DNA from: Agroathelia rolfsii
Taxonomy: Eukaryota > Basidiomycota > Agaricomycetes > Amylocorticiales > Amylocorticiaceae
Direction: 5' to 3'
Assembly: GCA_018343915.1 (NCBI GenBank)
Contig: JABRWF010000005.1
Coordinates: forward strand, 2,391,001-2,455,000
DNA length: 64,000 nt
Part shown: one piece after another, positions 10,344 to 22,376 of the stretch
How the letters are laid out: every line of letters starts with the position of its first letter
Numbering within the stretch: position 1 is the first letter of the stretch
Made by a program: the position numbers and the translations under genes
The notes under the pieces: model-generated
The model's input: only the letters and a program-made list of their open reading frames with translations
The model's database searches: none
Told to the model about the DNA's origin: nothing

Positions 10344-12050
10344 ATGACCGAATTTGCGACAAAGGCGGCATATCTACCCAGCTTCACGCCCACGGCTGGT
10401 CCGGGCCGGTGAGATTTGAATTCTCTTGGGTCATCGTTGTCGTCGAGTTATCCCCAATCCGCTAACTCTGTCTTGCTCCAGTTCAAATCTACGCAATACC
10501 GATAGCATTAGCTACTCGACTACAACAAGAAAACCCACGATGCCTCTTCCCTCGGAAATATCTGATGCAACGTATGTAGTCATTATCTATCATGACATGA
10601 TTCTTGACTCATCTGCATTACTGTGGCTGCCTCTACATATAATCTACCGTTAGCGCACCGCCGGCAAGACACGAACCTGTCCGACCACAAGCTGATTCAG
10701 CACTAGCGGCTGTAGCTACTCCTGGTTCGTCACTTTCTCAATAGCATCCTCTTTGAGTATCATGGACTGATCATATTCGCTGCAGCAATCGAGGCTGTTG
10801 AGCCCAAAATGTCATCAACCCCCGCCAAGAAGGAGCTTCCACCATTAGAGGCAGCTAAGCGCCTAGCAGCATGGTCCGCCGTAGACGAGCATATAAAACC
10901 ACATCATCGGGTACGTTAGAATAATTCCTCAGACTGATTTCTGGGTTCATGATTTCTCCAGGTAATCGGTATTGGATCTGGTACGTTTTCTGGGTGCCGT
11001 TGAATGAATGCAAGAATAGCATCGGCTAACCTGTGGGATATTAGGTTCCACCGTACCATACGTCGTAGAGAGGATCGTAATGCAAGGCGCGGAACTGAAC
11101 AAGAACCGTGTCTTCATTCCAAGTGGTCGGTGGTGTTCCTATGTATAACGTTTCTCATTATTTTGCTCATATGTCCCTTACAGGTTTCCAATCTAAACAG
11201 CTTATTGTATCGTCAGATCTTAATCTCGGAGATGTCGATCAATACCCTACGATAGATGTCACCATTGATGGTGCAGACGAGTATGCTCAACTGTCTTGCT
11301 CCATTCTTTCTTGATGCTTACTTTGTGTTCTCAGAGTCGACACCGAACTCAACTGTATCAAGGGTGGAGGCGCTTGTCACTTGCGAGAGAAAGTTATTGC
11401 TGAAGCAGCCAAGACGTGGGTTGCTACATATGAAATACCAGTCACTGATTTTCTCACAACGCACAGTTTTATCCTTGTTGCAGATTACCGCAAGAATGTT
11501 AAATACCTGGGTACAAATGTGCGTTATGATATGTCACTTCACTTCACCTCACATAATCTCATCTCATGGTACCTTGTTCTTATAGTTCACTGCAGGCGTG
11601 CCTGTAGAAGTCGCTCCCTTCGCCTACGCCAAGGTCCTTCAGAACCTGCATGAAGTCCTCGGCTCTCCTAATGCCACGCTTCGCATGGCAGTCAAGAAGG
11701 CTGGCCCGGTGGTAACTGACAACGGCAACTTTGTCATCGATGCGCCATTCCCCGCCGAAATTATGCAAGACCCTTACAATGTACGCCCTTCCCGCTCTTC
11801 TTCACGAAGAGGTTCTGTGTGAGCTAACTTGAATGATAGATCATGTGCAGAATAAAACTGCTCACTGGTGTCGTTGAAGTTGGTCTCTTCTGCCACATGG
11901 CTCAAGCTGCCTACTTTGGTAATCAGGTAAAACCCATATCCTTTGCATAAAACCACCTTACGATTTAATTGCTAACTTGATCTCGCTTAGGATGGGAGCG
12001 TCACCATCAAGAGCGCAGGCGGGAAAGTCGAGCAAAAGCCTGCCTCGTAA
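10344..12050 (+). CDS. RKI1: Ribose-5-phosphate isomerase A
   Basis: Interconverts ribose 5-phosphate and ribulose 5-phosphate in the non-oxidative pentose phosphate pathway. Twelve exons keep frame: 10344-10408, 10482-10571, 10654-10724, 10786-10910, 10962-10980, 11045-11125, 11184-11280, 11335-11415, 11467-11518, 11586-11780, 11840-11926, 11991-12050; 340 residues. RpiA hallmarks are present: [17 protein letters not shown] (phosphate-binding loop), [11 protein letters not shown] with catalytic Asp, [11 protein letters not shown] with catalytic Lys and Glu, [11 protein letters not shown], and DNGNFVIDA. The first four exons add about 75 Pro/Ser/Thr-rich residues ahead of the family core; a downstream Met in exon 4 ([10 protein letters not shown]) would give the usual length. 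Cytosolic action is expected; a targeting role for the extension is not evident. Confidence 0.92.
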
Positions 12051-12240
12051 GGTTACAATCAATTTATGCTGTATGACGTTCGAGTAAGATGGCCGTTGTA
12101 GCAATAGCAAAGTAAATCAGCATATAGCATAATATATAGAACCAAAGGCAATGTAATATATTTGTTTTATTTCATTCTGTACATCTCTATCTTAACGAAT
12201 GCTACAACAACATGCGTTTCAAGACTTTACTCGTCTGCCT

Positions 12241-15200
12241 TTAATCATTGTCCAATTCATCTTCCAACCCATCGCCATCCACATCCACATCCCCATCCAC
12301 CTCTCCGCAGCGAATATTATCCACTCCACCATACGGCACCTTGTCCTTGAACCACCTGCCTAACAACCAGTCAATGCGTACCAGCCCGGACGCCGTCCCG
12401 CTCGCGAGTAACGGCGAACCACCGAGTCCGGATCCGTTGTGCCATGCTACACGGTGCACACCGATTTCAGACGGCCAGATGCCGGTGCTGTACTCGGTCG
12501 GCCTGTTTCCACGTACGGCAGGTGAAAGATCTGGAATTTCCTGGAGAAAAAGAAATTGTCGGGTAAATACGGTTAATTTTTGATTTGGGCCTCAGAGGTG
12601 AGAACGAACGAATGAAGGAAGGCTACCTGAGGAAAAAAGTTTTCAAGCATGCGGAATTCTTTTATGTTGCGGTTGTAGTCCATTTGGAAAATTTTGTGGG
12701 TGAAAAAAGCCTATAAAAACAAGAGAAAGGTTCAACGTGAAATCATTCACCAGGAAAGTGTTTTAGACGTACGACTGAACCACCACGTCGGGTTAGCTTC
12801 ATCGAGTTTGTCGTTTGGCAGACACCATTTGCGGAGCCTACAGCAATTTGGGGATGATAATCAGAAGTGGCAATACCCTATCATAAATTTATACATCTAT
12901 CAGTAAATACAAGGAAATACAAATATTGTACTTTTGGCAAGATTACATACCCAAACGGGTCCACCTGGTTGTAGCAGGATGTGCCCCCTACCCAGCATGG
13001 CAGGTGAGGCAGAGAAAACTTTAATAATGTTTTCATGGTCGATTGTGACCGGCCCGCCTTCGTACGGCACATATGACATAGTTGGGATAATATCTGTGTA
13101 GGACATGTAACGATTAGCTACGTTCTGTACAGTAATCGATGATAAATTATGCTGACCTCGCGTGCGGTTTATCACACCACCTCCCCATCCTGGCTCACGT
13201 ATATCGATCATGCATTCGACCCCATCGTACCCACCACTAGCGATAATCGTAGGATTGTCACCCATCAGGAGTTCGCCTGCTGGTCCACTGGGAGGAACGC
13301 GAAGCCAACATAGGGCACGCACGGCTGATTGGTGTGGGCTGACATAATGTGTTGGGTAAATATCTATAGGCATGAAAGAAGGTTAGGCACAAACGAGTAA
13401 CACTTGCTGAGATGACACACTGGGCCCCTCTCCGTTATTGATTGCATGAGAAATGTCGTATACAGCAATCGAGCCTAAAAGATATTTGGTAATGACGAAG
13501 ATGAGTCGTTTGGATGCCTACCGTTGGTACATCCTACTGCAATAATTTCACTGTTGGCCCAGTCCAGAGACCAACACGCCGTATCCTCAAGTTGGATTCT
13601 CAACAAAGGTTCTGGAATGTGTACTGCAACGAACAGGATATCAGAAGAGAAAGGAAATAAATATTTTTCATGAAACGGATGAGACCATAGACAGGCTCTC
13701 CAGAGCCCTCGCGACTTATCGGGGAAGATACCAAGTTCCGTGGGTCTGGAACAGCATATATTGATAGAGATCCATCGACGAATGTACCGGCCAAGACTCC
13801 CAGCGTCCTGGGGTGGGATGACGAGCCATCGGAAAACTATGTGGATTAAATGTTTATTTCTTCGTCTTCAATGATAAAAACACGATTTTATGAGCAAAAA
13901 AACACTCACGGAGCCAGCCGGAAGAGGGCACCAGCGAATTTCATGTGCAGGACCGCCTTCGAGACATAAGACCATCTCACAGTTCACACGGCTTTCGGAT
14001 GTAGGCGAGTCGCCGGGCTCAGGTTTAAGGGACCAGATTTGGATGCATGCAGGGAACGGGCGAGGCATTTGACTTCCGATCTTTGAAACGTACGACTTGC
14101 TTGGAAGAGGCGCGATGGCCAGATAGTAGCCATGCTCGTGATCTACAATTATCATAATAAGTGCCTGGTAATAGGGCGACTCTGTAGTTAGATAAACCTG
14201 GACGATCATCGGGATGGATTGGACACCAGTCCAGGCCCCACACAGGCGCTCCGGCATTGAATACTACGGACTGCTTCCCTGGAAAAAATTGTGCTGTAAG
14301 ATTTTTGCGTCAGGATATATATCTGGGTGTCATATGACGACGACAATTCCACAGACATATGTGCTGCGTATCGAATATGTTCATTTCTACTTTTGTTTGT
14401 TTTCCGTATGGACCAAATGCGCATATAGTGGGCTGAGGAGGATCAGACGGGTTATCGTCGCTTTTTGGGAGATATTTGCTTGCTTGTCTATGCTTGCAAT
14501 GCTGAAGAGATCAGTGCGGCTTTTATGAAAGTTAGAACTGTTACAAACTGCTTGTTCAATATCTTCCAGCCATCCTTGATCCTGACATTCTGATAGACGC
14601 GTGGACGGCGAGAAGCTTCCTTCTCCGGCTCAGGCGAGCTACTAGTAGTCCCTTTATATGCCTCTTTATACCAGCCTCTGTCTTCTATCAGCTCCCATAC
14701 TGGGCCTGATCCAACATTGAGCCCCCAGGCTTTGCTGAGTCTGTCTCGAGTAGCTTTTGAAGAAGTAAAGCTGTTGACATTCCTAACACCAGGTGGATGA
14801 AACATTTTCGGCTTGTCAACTAATTGCTCTACTTTTTCCAAGCGGGAAAAAAGAGGCATTGGGCGATGTCTATGGTGGACACTAGGATTTGGCAAAGAGA
14901 AGTTCTGGCGGACAGCAGGTCGAAGTCGGCCAGGCGCAGTACTTGTTTTAGGAAGTGTTTTTGTTGGCCTTTTACTAATTGCTTTTCGTTTTCCTTTGCT
15001 TTGCTGAGGATATTCTTCATCGCTTGCTTCATCTGATTGTTCTATTTCCATGGAGCCTTCATCAGTAGAGAGATTTTCATCATTATCATGATCTTCGTTT
15101 TCATTTTCTGCGTCTGCCATCTCAAAGTCAGATCCACTCGAGGCGTCGACTTCTAACACTTCTACGGCTGGAATAGACGCGTCATCATCGTTTTCATCGT

Positions 15201-15261
15201 CAATATTGACTATGGCCGCATAGTTTTTGCGCTCCTTCCTTGGGCGTAATGACCGAGTCAT
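12241..15261 (-). CDS. TFIIIC WD40-repeat subunit (Tfc6/Sfc6, GTF3C2-like)
   Basis: Subunit of the RNA polymerase III factor TFIIIC that helps bind the B box of tRNA genes. The first exon (15261 to about 14545) starts MTRSLRPRKERKNYAAI and encodes an acidic, disordered region with a basic KGKRKAISKRP patch. Later exons carry beta-propeller strands with family blocks: CAFGPYGKQTKVEM, VFNAGAPVWGLDWCPIHPDD (about 14290-14200), IQIWSLKPEP, GGPAHEIRWCPLPAG, GTFVDGSLSIYAVPDP, ACWSLDWANSEIIAVG, QSAVRALCWLRVPPSG, IASGGYDGVECMIDIREP, and HRVAWHNG. It ends acidic at 12241 (DGLEDELDND). Around eight or more short introns are present; not every junction was fixed. Divergent from ARO1 with a 372-base shared promoter region. 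Some GTF3C2-family features are from memory of the family, not a search. Confidence 0.88.
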
Positions 15262-15633
15262 GGTGTTCTGAGGTGAGATTTGCTAGTTTGTTGCTAATGT
15301 TTAGCTACCTAGGTACAGTTAAGATGCTGGGATAGGCACGGCACGTGATACTGACATGCTGCGATCGCTGCATTCGGCCGAGTCATTTTAATCTCTGAAA
15401 GCTATTCTCCACGTCGAGCATTCTCATCACCATCGAATTAGTGGCACAACATCAGCGAGGGAGTACAATAGTCCTTGCCTTTCTGCGGGACGTGTATTTG
15501 GATTTCACCGATTCAAGGCCTCCGGAGATCTGTTCATTCTTGCGATCGGACTTGGACCACCCACCATCGACACCGACATTAAAAACAGGACAGCTAGTGC
15601 ACCTCCTGGCCTTCACTGTATCCCCTCTTCATC
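15262..15633. promoter_or_regulatory. Shared divergent promoter of the TFIIIC subunit and ARO1
   Basis: A 372-base interval between two outward-facing start codons. It contains a CACGTG E-box at 15343-15348 and, at 15380-15385, GAGTCA, the reverse complement of the TGACTC core seen in Gcn4-type bZIP sites. The second is suggestive for an amino-acid biosynthesis gene but matches only the core. Confidence 0.4.
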
Positions 15634-18600
15634 ATGGCCGATAGCATTGATTTCGATGTTTACAAGGTCCCCATCCTTGGAAAAGAATCCATTCATTGCG
15701 GTTTTCATCTCATCCCTTACATTGTCCGCACTGTCGTTACGACGCTGCCTGCATCGAGCTATGTGCTGATCACCGACTCCCATGTCGCAAAATTCTACCT
15801 GGATGGATTCAAGTTGGAATTCGAAAACTTCCTTGGATCTAAAGATTCTCGCTTCCTCAGCTATATCATTCCTCCTGGCGAATCTACAAAAAGCCGTGAG
15901 GGTAAGGCCGACATCGAAGACTTCCTTTTATTGCAGAAATGCACACGGGACACCGTTGTACTTGCTCTTGGAGGCGGTGTGATTGGCGATCTAGTGGGTT
16001 TTGTTGCAGCAACTTTGTAAGTACACATGCAATATCTTTTACTTTTCTAGGTGTGCTAATTCGATGTAGTATGCGCGGTGTACGCTTCATACAAATCCCT
16101 ACCACACTTTTAGCTATGGTCGACTCCTCGGTTGGAGGAAAAACTGCCATAGATACACCTCATGGAAAGAACCTGATCGGTGCTTTCTGGCAGCCCGAGT
16201 ACATCTTCATCGACGCCGCTTTCCTTGAAACTCTTCCAGCTCGCGAATTTTCCAATGGCATGGCTGAAGTAGTCAAAACTGCTGCCATCTGGAATGAATC
16301 TGAGTTTGCAGACCTCGAGTCTCACTCAGCAGAAATCTTTGCGGCTATTCAGACTCCCTCTGCCAATTTTGCCGGCCGCACAGAAAGCACACGCTCCGAA
16401 GCGCAAAGGTTGCTATTGTCCGTTATCAAAGGCTCCATCGGCGTCAAATCCCATATCGTCACCATCGACGAGCGTGAAACGGGACTGCGTAATCTCGTCA
16501 ACTTCGGACATACCATTGGACACGCCATTGAGGCCGTCCTTACGCCGACAATTCTACATGGCGAGTGCGTGAGCGTAGGCATGATACTTGAGGCAGAGAT
16601 CGCGCGTAGTATGGGTGTACTGGGTCAAGTTGCTGTTGGCCGTCTCTCACGCACTCTCAAGGCATACAATCTCCCCATCTCGCTGTCGGACCCGCGTATC
16701 GCTAATCTTCCGGCTGCCAAGCTCCTGTCCGTAGAGCGCCTTTTGGACATTATGGCCATCGACAAGAAGAACAGCGGCAAGGGCAAGAAGATCGTCATTC
16801 TGAGCCATATCGGCGCGACTTACGAGCAGAAAGCTACTGTTATCTCCGATCCACTAATCTCCAAAGTGTTGAGCGAAGCGGCAATGGTCGTATCGGGAAG
16901 ACCCAGTAAACATCCGATCAGGATGAGCACTCCAGGATCCAAGAGCATCTCGAACCGCGCACTGGTGCTTGCAGCGCTCGGATCGGGCACATGTAGACTT
17001 AAGAACCTCTTGCACTCCGATGATACACAAGTCATGATGACGGCTTTGATTGAACTCCACGTAAGTCTAATAGCTTAAAATACGACATATATCAGCACTG
17101 ATCCTGTACCTAGGGCGCACGATTCTCTTGGGAAGATGGTGGGGAGACGCTAGTCGTCCAAGGAGGAGGCGGTCGATTGGAAGTTCCGTCAAATGAGAAA
17201 GAGATCTACTTGGGAAATGCAGGCACCGCTGCGCGATTCTTAACGACAGTCTGCGCACTTGCCCAGCCCTCTTCTGCCGCACTGGAGCTGTCCACGATAA
17301 TCACAGGAAACGCGCGCATGAAGCAGCGCCCGATCGGTCCCCTAGTTGATGCGCTCCGTGCTAATGGATCTGGCATCACGTATCGGGGATCGCAGGGGTG
17401 TTTGCCTCTATCCATCAAACCAAATGGCTTCAAAGGAGGTCATATTCAGCTCGCGGCCACCGTATCCAGTCAATACGTATCTAGCATCTTGCTCTGTGCA
17501 CCTTATGCGCAGGAAAGCGTCGTCCTCGAGCTCACGGGTGGCGCTGTGATTTCCCAGCCTTATATCGATATGACCATCGCCATGATGCGTACCTTTGATG
17601 TGGACGTTATCCGACGCAGTGATGCTAACGGGAAACCTCTGGATATCTACGAAATTCCCAAGGCGACATACCGCAACCCGGGGGAGTACAACATTGAGAG
17701 TGATGCCTCGAGTGCAACATATCCACTTGCCATCGCAGCGATCACCGGCACAGAGTGTACGATCGCCAACATCGGTACCGCTTCTCTCCAGGGCGATGCA
17801 CGTTTTGCTAAGGAGGTCCTGGAACCCATGGGTTGCGAAGTGATACAAACCGAGACGGAAACTACGGTTCGCGGTCCACCTGTCGGGCAGCTCAAGGCCA
17901 TCGGATACATCGACATGGAACCGATGACGGATGCGTTCTTAACCGCGAGTGTGCTTGCCGCCGTGGCCACAGGCACACCTCTGCCAGGCAGAGAGCTCAA
18001 AGATACGGACGGTGCGAATGTCACTAGGATCCTAGGCATTTCTAACCAGCGAGTCAAGGAATGCAACCGGATTAAGGCTATGATTGATCAGCTTGGTTAG
18101 TCTTTCCGACTTTTCTCCATTTCTAGACTGCGCCCTAACGCTAGTGTTTAGCCAAGTTCGGGGTGCAGACAAAGGAGCTCGAAGATGGCTTGGAAGTCTA
18201 CGGTAAACCCGTTTCCGGGTTGAAAGAAGGTGCAACTGTGCACTGTTACGACGACCATCGTGTGGCTATGGCATTTAGCGTGCTCGGCACGGTCATCAAG
18301 AATACCATCATTGAGGAAAAGAGGTGTGTTGAAAAAACTTGGCCGAACTGGTGGGATGACCTCGAGAATAAGGCATGTTATGCCCGAGCATTGATATGTC
18401 CTTGTCGATCTCACGTTTCTATCCAGATCGGACTCAAAGTGGAGGGCGTTGAACTCATACACGATGACGCATCTGCTAGTGGCATCATCTCTTCCGACTC
18501 TTCTGCAAGCGTTCTCATCGTCGGGATGCGTGGCTCCGGTAAGACTTTCATTGGTAGATCCGCTTCCGAAATCCTGGGATGGCCTTTCGTCGATGCGGAC

Positions 18601-20751
18601 GAATATTTCGTTCAGGTGCACAAGATCGGCGTCAAGCAATTCGTGCATGACAAGGGCTGGCTAGCTTTCCGCGAGGCCGAGACGGAAATCCTGAAGGACA
18701 TCGTATTCAAGCATGGAACAGGCCATGTCATCTCCCTAGGTGGAGGCATTGTCGAGACGCCCGCTGCACGAGAGACCCTGAAAAAGTATGCAGCGTCGCA
18801 AGGCCGTGTGGTCTACGTCGTCCGTGAGATGGATGAGATTGTCGACTATCTGGGCTCGGAGACTGCCCGTCCTGCCTATGGGGAATCCATCACCGATGTT
18901 TATACGCGCCGCCAGCCGTGGTACTCCGAATGCTCCAATTACGAGTTTGTGAACTACACTGGCCTATCGCAAGCTGCTGTAGATGTCTCTCCGAGCGTCA
19001 AGCAGGGTACGAGAGAAGAGATTCGTCGATTCTTCCACCACATTACGGGTCAACAGCCGAACCTGTCACCCAACCTGGTCAAGGGCAAGAGATCGTACTT
19101 CCTTTCGCTGACCTATCCCGACCTGACGCCTGCCTTGCCGCATATCAACACCCTTTCGATCGGTGTGGATGCTATCGAACTGAGAGTTGATCTCCTGCGT
19201 ACTCCGGCGGATATAGATGTCCGAGGCGCATACATCCCGCCTCTGGCTTACGTTGCCACTCAACTTGCGGCACTCCGCCGTGCAAGCACTCTTCCTGTGG
19301 TCTTTACCGTTCGGAGTGTTTCGCAGGGCGGTTCGTTCCCGGATACGGCTGAGAAGGAGGCATTCGAACTTTTTGATCTTGGTCTTCGTCAAGGCGCCGA
19401 GTACATCGATATGGAGATCACCTGGCCCGAGAAAGCCATTAATGCGCTCGCGAAACGCAAGGGCTCGTCCGAGATTATTGCATCCTACCATGATTGGAGC
19501 GGTAACCTGAAGTGGTCCGGTCCGGTGGTTAAGGATAAGTATGGGTTAGCAGCCAAGCTGGGCGATATTGTCAAGATCGTCGGGAAAGCCAACAAGATAC
19601 AGGATAACTTTGAATTGTACAGCTTTACCGAGAGTGTCACTTCCCACAAGAGTGACAAGCCCTTGATTGCTATCAACATGGGACAGGAGGGCCAAATTTC
19701 AAGGGTCCTCAACCCGACCTTCAGCCCCGTCACGCATCCGCTACTGCCCTCCAAAGCAGCCCCAGGCCAGGTGTCCTTCGTGGAGATCCAAAAGGCCCTT
19801 CACCTTCTGGGCTTGCTACCGGCTAGGCAATTCTATATACTCGGGAACCCAATCGCACACTCGATGTCGCCTACGCTGCATAACACAGCATTCGAGACGC
19901 TCGGACTACCGCATCACTACAAGATCCTCGAAACAGACACGATGACTGATAATGCCGAGATCAAAGCCGCGCTGGCGAGTCCTGAGTTTGGTGGCGCGTC
20001 GGTCACCATTCCGTTCAAACTTGATGTAATCTCGCTCCTGGATACGCTCTCACCTGCGGCCAAGGCAATTGGCGCTGTGAACACGATTATTCCCACCGTG
20101 TCTGAAGATGGCTCGTCGCGCACGTTGCATGGCGACAACACAGATTGGATCGGTATCAGTCAGAGTGTGCGAACAAAGTTGGAGTTGCTGATCGCCAATA
20201 CCACCGCGTCTCTTCCCACACCATCTGAATTGAGCCCTGAGCCACTCACTGTCCCAGAGGCGGGCCTTGTTATTGGCGCAGGGGGTACTGCGCGCGCGGC
20301 ACTCTATGCACTACACAAACTCGGTATCAAGCATCTATACCTCTACAACCGGACGGAGAGCAAAGCCCAGGCGCTTGCGAACGAGTTTTCGAGCACCATC
20401 AACGTCAGTAATGCTGTTCAGGTCGTTCGTGAACTTGAGTCATGGCCTGGAGGTGTAGTGCCAACTGTGATTGTGTCGACTATTCCTGCATCGGGGCAGA
20501 CAGAGATCGCCCTTACGGGTGCGCTGTTTGCTGGGGCATCACGGGGTGGGGTTGTAGTTGATATGGCATACAAGCCAGCCGAGACACCGTTGTTGAAGCT
20601 CGCCAAGGAGACGGCACAGGGGTGGCAGACGATCACGGGCGTAGAGGTACTGTTGGAGCAAGGGTATAGGCAGTTTGAGCTCTGGACAGGCAGGAGGGCG
20701 CCGAGAGACGTGGTCGCAAGAAAGGTTTTTGAGAGGTATAATGCGGCATGA
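15634..20751 (+). CDS. ARO1: Pentafunctional AROM polypeptide
   Basis: Catalyses steps two to six of the shikimate pathway, from DAHP to EPSP, in the cytosol. Exons: 15634-16016, 16070-17060, 17114-18095, 18152-18372, 18427-20751, about 1633 residues, normal for AROM. Domains in order: 3-dehydroquinate synthase ([32 protein letters not shown]); EPSP synthase ([31 protein letters not shown]); shikimate kinase (P-loop [12 protein letters not shown], then [11 protein letters not shown]); type I dehydroquinase ([24 protein letters not shown]); shikimate dehydrogenase ([34 protein letters not shown]). The fourth intron (18373-18426) begins GC rather than GT. It is 54 bases with no stop, so failure to splice would insert 18 residues at the EPSP synthase/shikimate kinase junction. 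All catalytic blocks look intact. Confidence 0.97.
18373..18426 (+). other. GC-AG intron in ARO1
   Basis: The conserved run [16 protein letters not shown] should continue directly into [10 protein letters not shown]. Between them lies a 54-base segment starting AAG|GCATGT and ending ATCCAG, with introns of similar size elsewhere in the gene. I infer a non-canonical GC donor. Confidence 0.8.
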
Positions 20752-21058
20752 AAATGTGTTTGATGAGATCCTGGTGGTTAGATATGAGTTGGACCTGAAA
20801 TTATCTCTTATGATGCACAAATGAATCATTGATATCATGTCTCGGTTTTTAGATGAATTGTGATTGATTTTGGAGGCATACATCTTCATATTGAGTAGCT
20901 GGTTATCATCATGGTACCGTGAAGTTCGCGGTGAAATGCATTATTGCACGTGACCTACATGTCTAAGAGGTATGCAATGGAAAATATTATTTGAAGGGTT
21001 TAAAGATTATACTGCAATGCAAAAAAGCGAGTGAAAGCGCCCATGATCATAATCATCA
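20752..21058. other. Convergent 3' region of ARO1 and the uS4m gene
   Basis: A 307-base interval between two stop codons, A/T-rich, presumably holding both 3' ends. One CACGTG lies near 20946-20951. No gene seen. Confidence 0.5.
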
Positions 21059-22204
21059 CTACGGCGCTGGAAGGCCATATCTCTGGTTGTACCTCTTCAC
21101 GTCCGTCTCATCGGGAATCTTGTTCTCCCAGGGTGCCATCCTGTTCTCGGGCTCACGTGCCTTTTGGCGTGCACTCCTGATACGCGTGCGGCGCTTGGCA
21201 TACCACTCCCACGATAGACGGACGACCTCACCGTCGGCGTCGTATGGCGTAGGAATTTCAGAGTAGCCCGGACGCGCTGTAGGATGGCGCACGTAGATGG
21301 CGGAGCAGGTGGGGAAGGAAACTTCGATATAGGCTGGAATGAAGATGAAGGGCGCTGCAAAGTCGGGGAGACGGAAGGGCGTTAGATTTTCGACGTCCTT
21401 CGGAACGGGGATATGGGGTGAGATGGGGGACACTTTGGAGACGGCAAGTTGAGTTGATGAGGATGCCTCTCCTTCGGCATCAGAGGCGGCTTCGACGTCA
21501 GAGGCCTCTGCGTCTTCTTCTGCCGGTGTGTTTTCCTCTGGAGATTGGATGAAGCGGATGGCTTTGGGGTCGACAGAGACCATGTCGCCTGGTGCTAACC
21601 GAGTGTTGGCATTACGGTGCTGTCATAGATGAATTAAGGATATATAGCAATACAGTATATGCAGCACACATACATTCTGTCCATTCAGCATGACACTGCC
21701 GTGAATCACGAGCCGGCGCGCCTCGTACACACTATGCGCAAAACAGCATCTGAAGAGAAAAACGTCTATGCGCCTCTCGACCTCTGCAAACATCAAACTA
21801 CCAACGGGCGCCATGCCCTTTTTGCTTTCCTCTGCCTGACGCGCAACTTCGCGCTGTGCAAAGCGCGCCAGCAACTCCGCGTCGTCGCCTGCTGGACGGC
21901 GCGGACGCACGTCGGGCAACATGGTAGGAAGGTACCAACGCTTGAAGATTTTTTCGTTGATATAGTCGCCGTGGTAGGCGCGCACGAGTGCCTTGGACTT
22001 CCACCGTTGTTGGAACATTGTCTCACGCGTGCGCTGGAAGTTGGTGGAGAATTTGTCGGGCCCTAGAGAGCGTCTCCAGAGCATGTACAAGTTCTTGGGA
22101 GACCATTCCTACAATACTGGCTCTTGAGCAGAGTGTGAGACAGTATTAGTATAGATACACACCATGCGGGGCATGGCCCTGCGCAGAGTGCTGACGTTGC
22201 GCAT
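21059..22204 (-). CDS. NAM9: Mitochondrial small-subunit ribosomal protein uS4m
   Basis: S4-family protein of the mitochondrial small ribosomal subunit. Exons 22204-22163, 22108-21674, 21619-21059, phase 0 throughout, 345 residues. The N-terminus (MRNVSTLRRAMPRM) is basic and lacks acids, as expected for mitochondrial import. The family block WSPKNLYMLWRRS follows, then YHGDYINEKIFKRWY. The S4 RNA-binding fold is at about residues 115-160 (ERRIDVFLFRCCFAHSVYEA, RLVIHGSVMLNGQ) and continues in exon 3 with NANTRLAPGDMVSVDP. A central acidic low-complexity stretch (ASDVEAASDAEGEASS) is specific to this protein. The C-terminus ends RYNQRYGLPAP. It shares a 172-base divergent promoter with the GCP2 gene. 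Confidence 0.9.
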
Positions 22205-22376
22205 GGCGGAGTAGTGACGAGGACGACGACGGAGACGAGGAACTGGAGAGAGAACCTGAGCGGCGAAGTCAAGGAGCAAGTAAAGCTGCTTCTTATTTTA
22301 CTTCCGTTGCTTGTCTTGTCAAAGTCCAATTGAACACTTCAAATCGTCACAGTCTTGTTCATAATACTTATTGATC

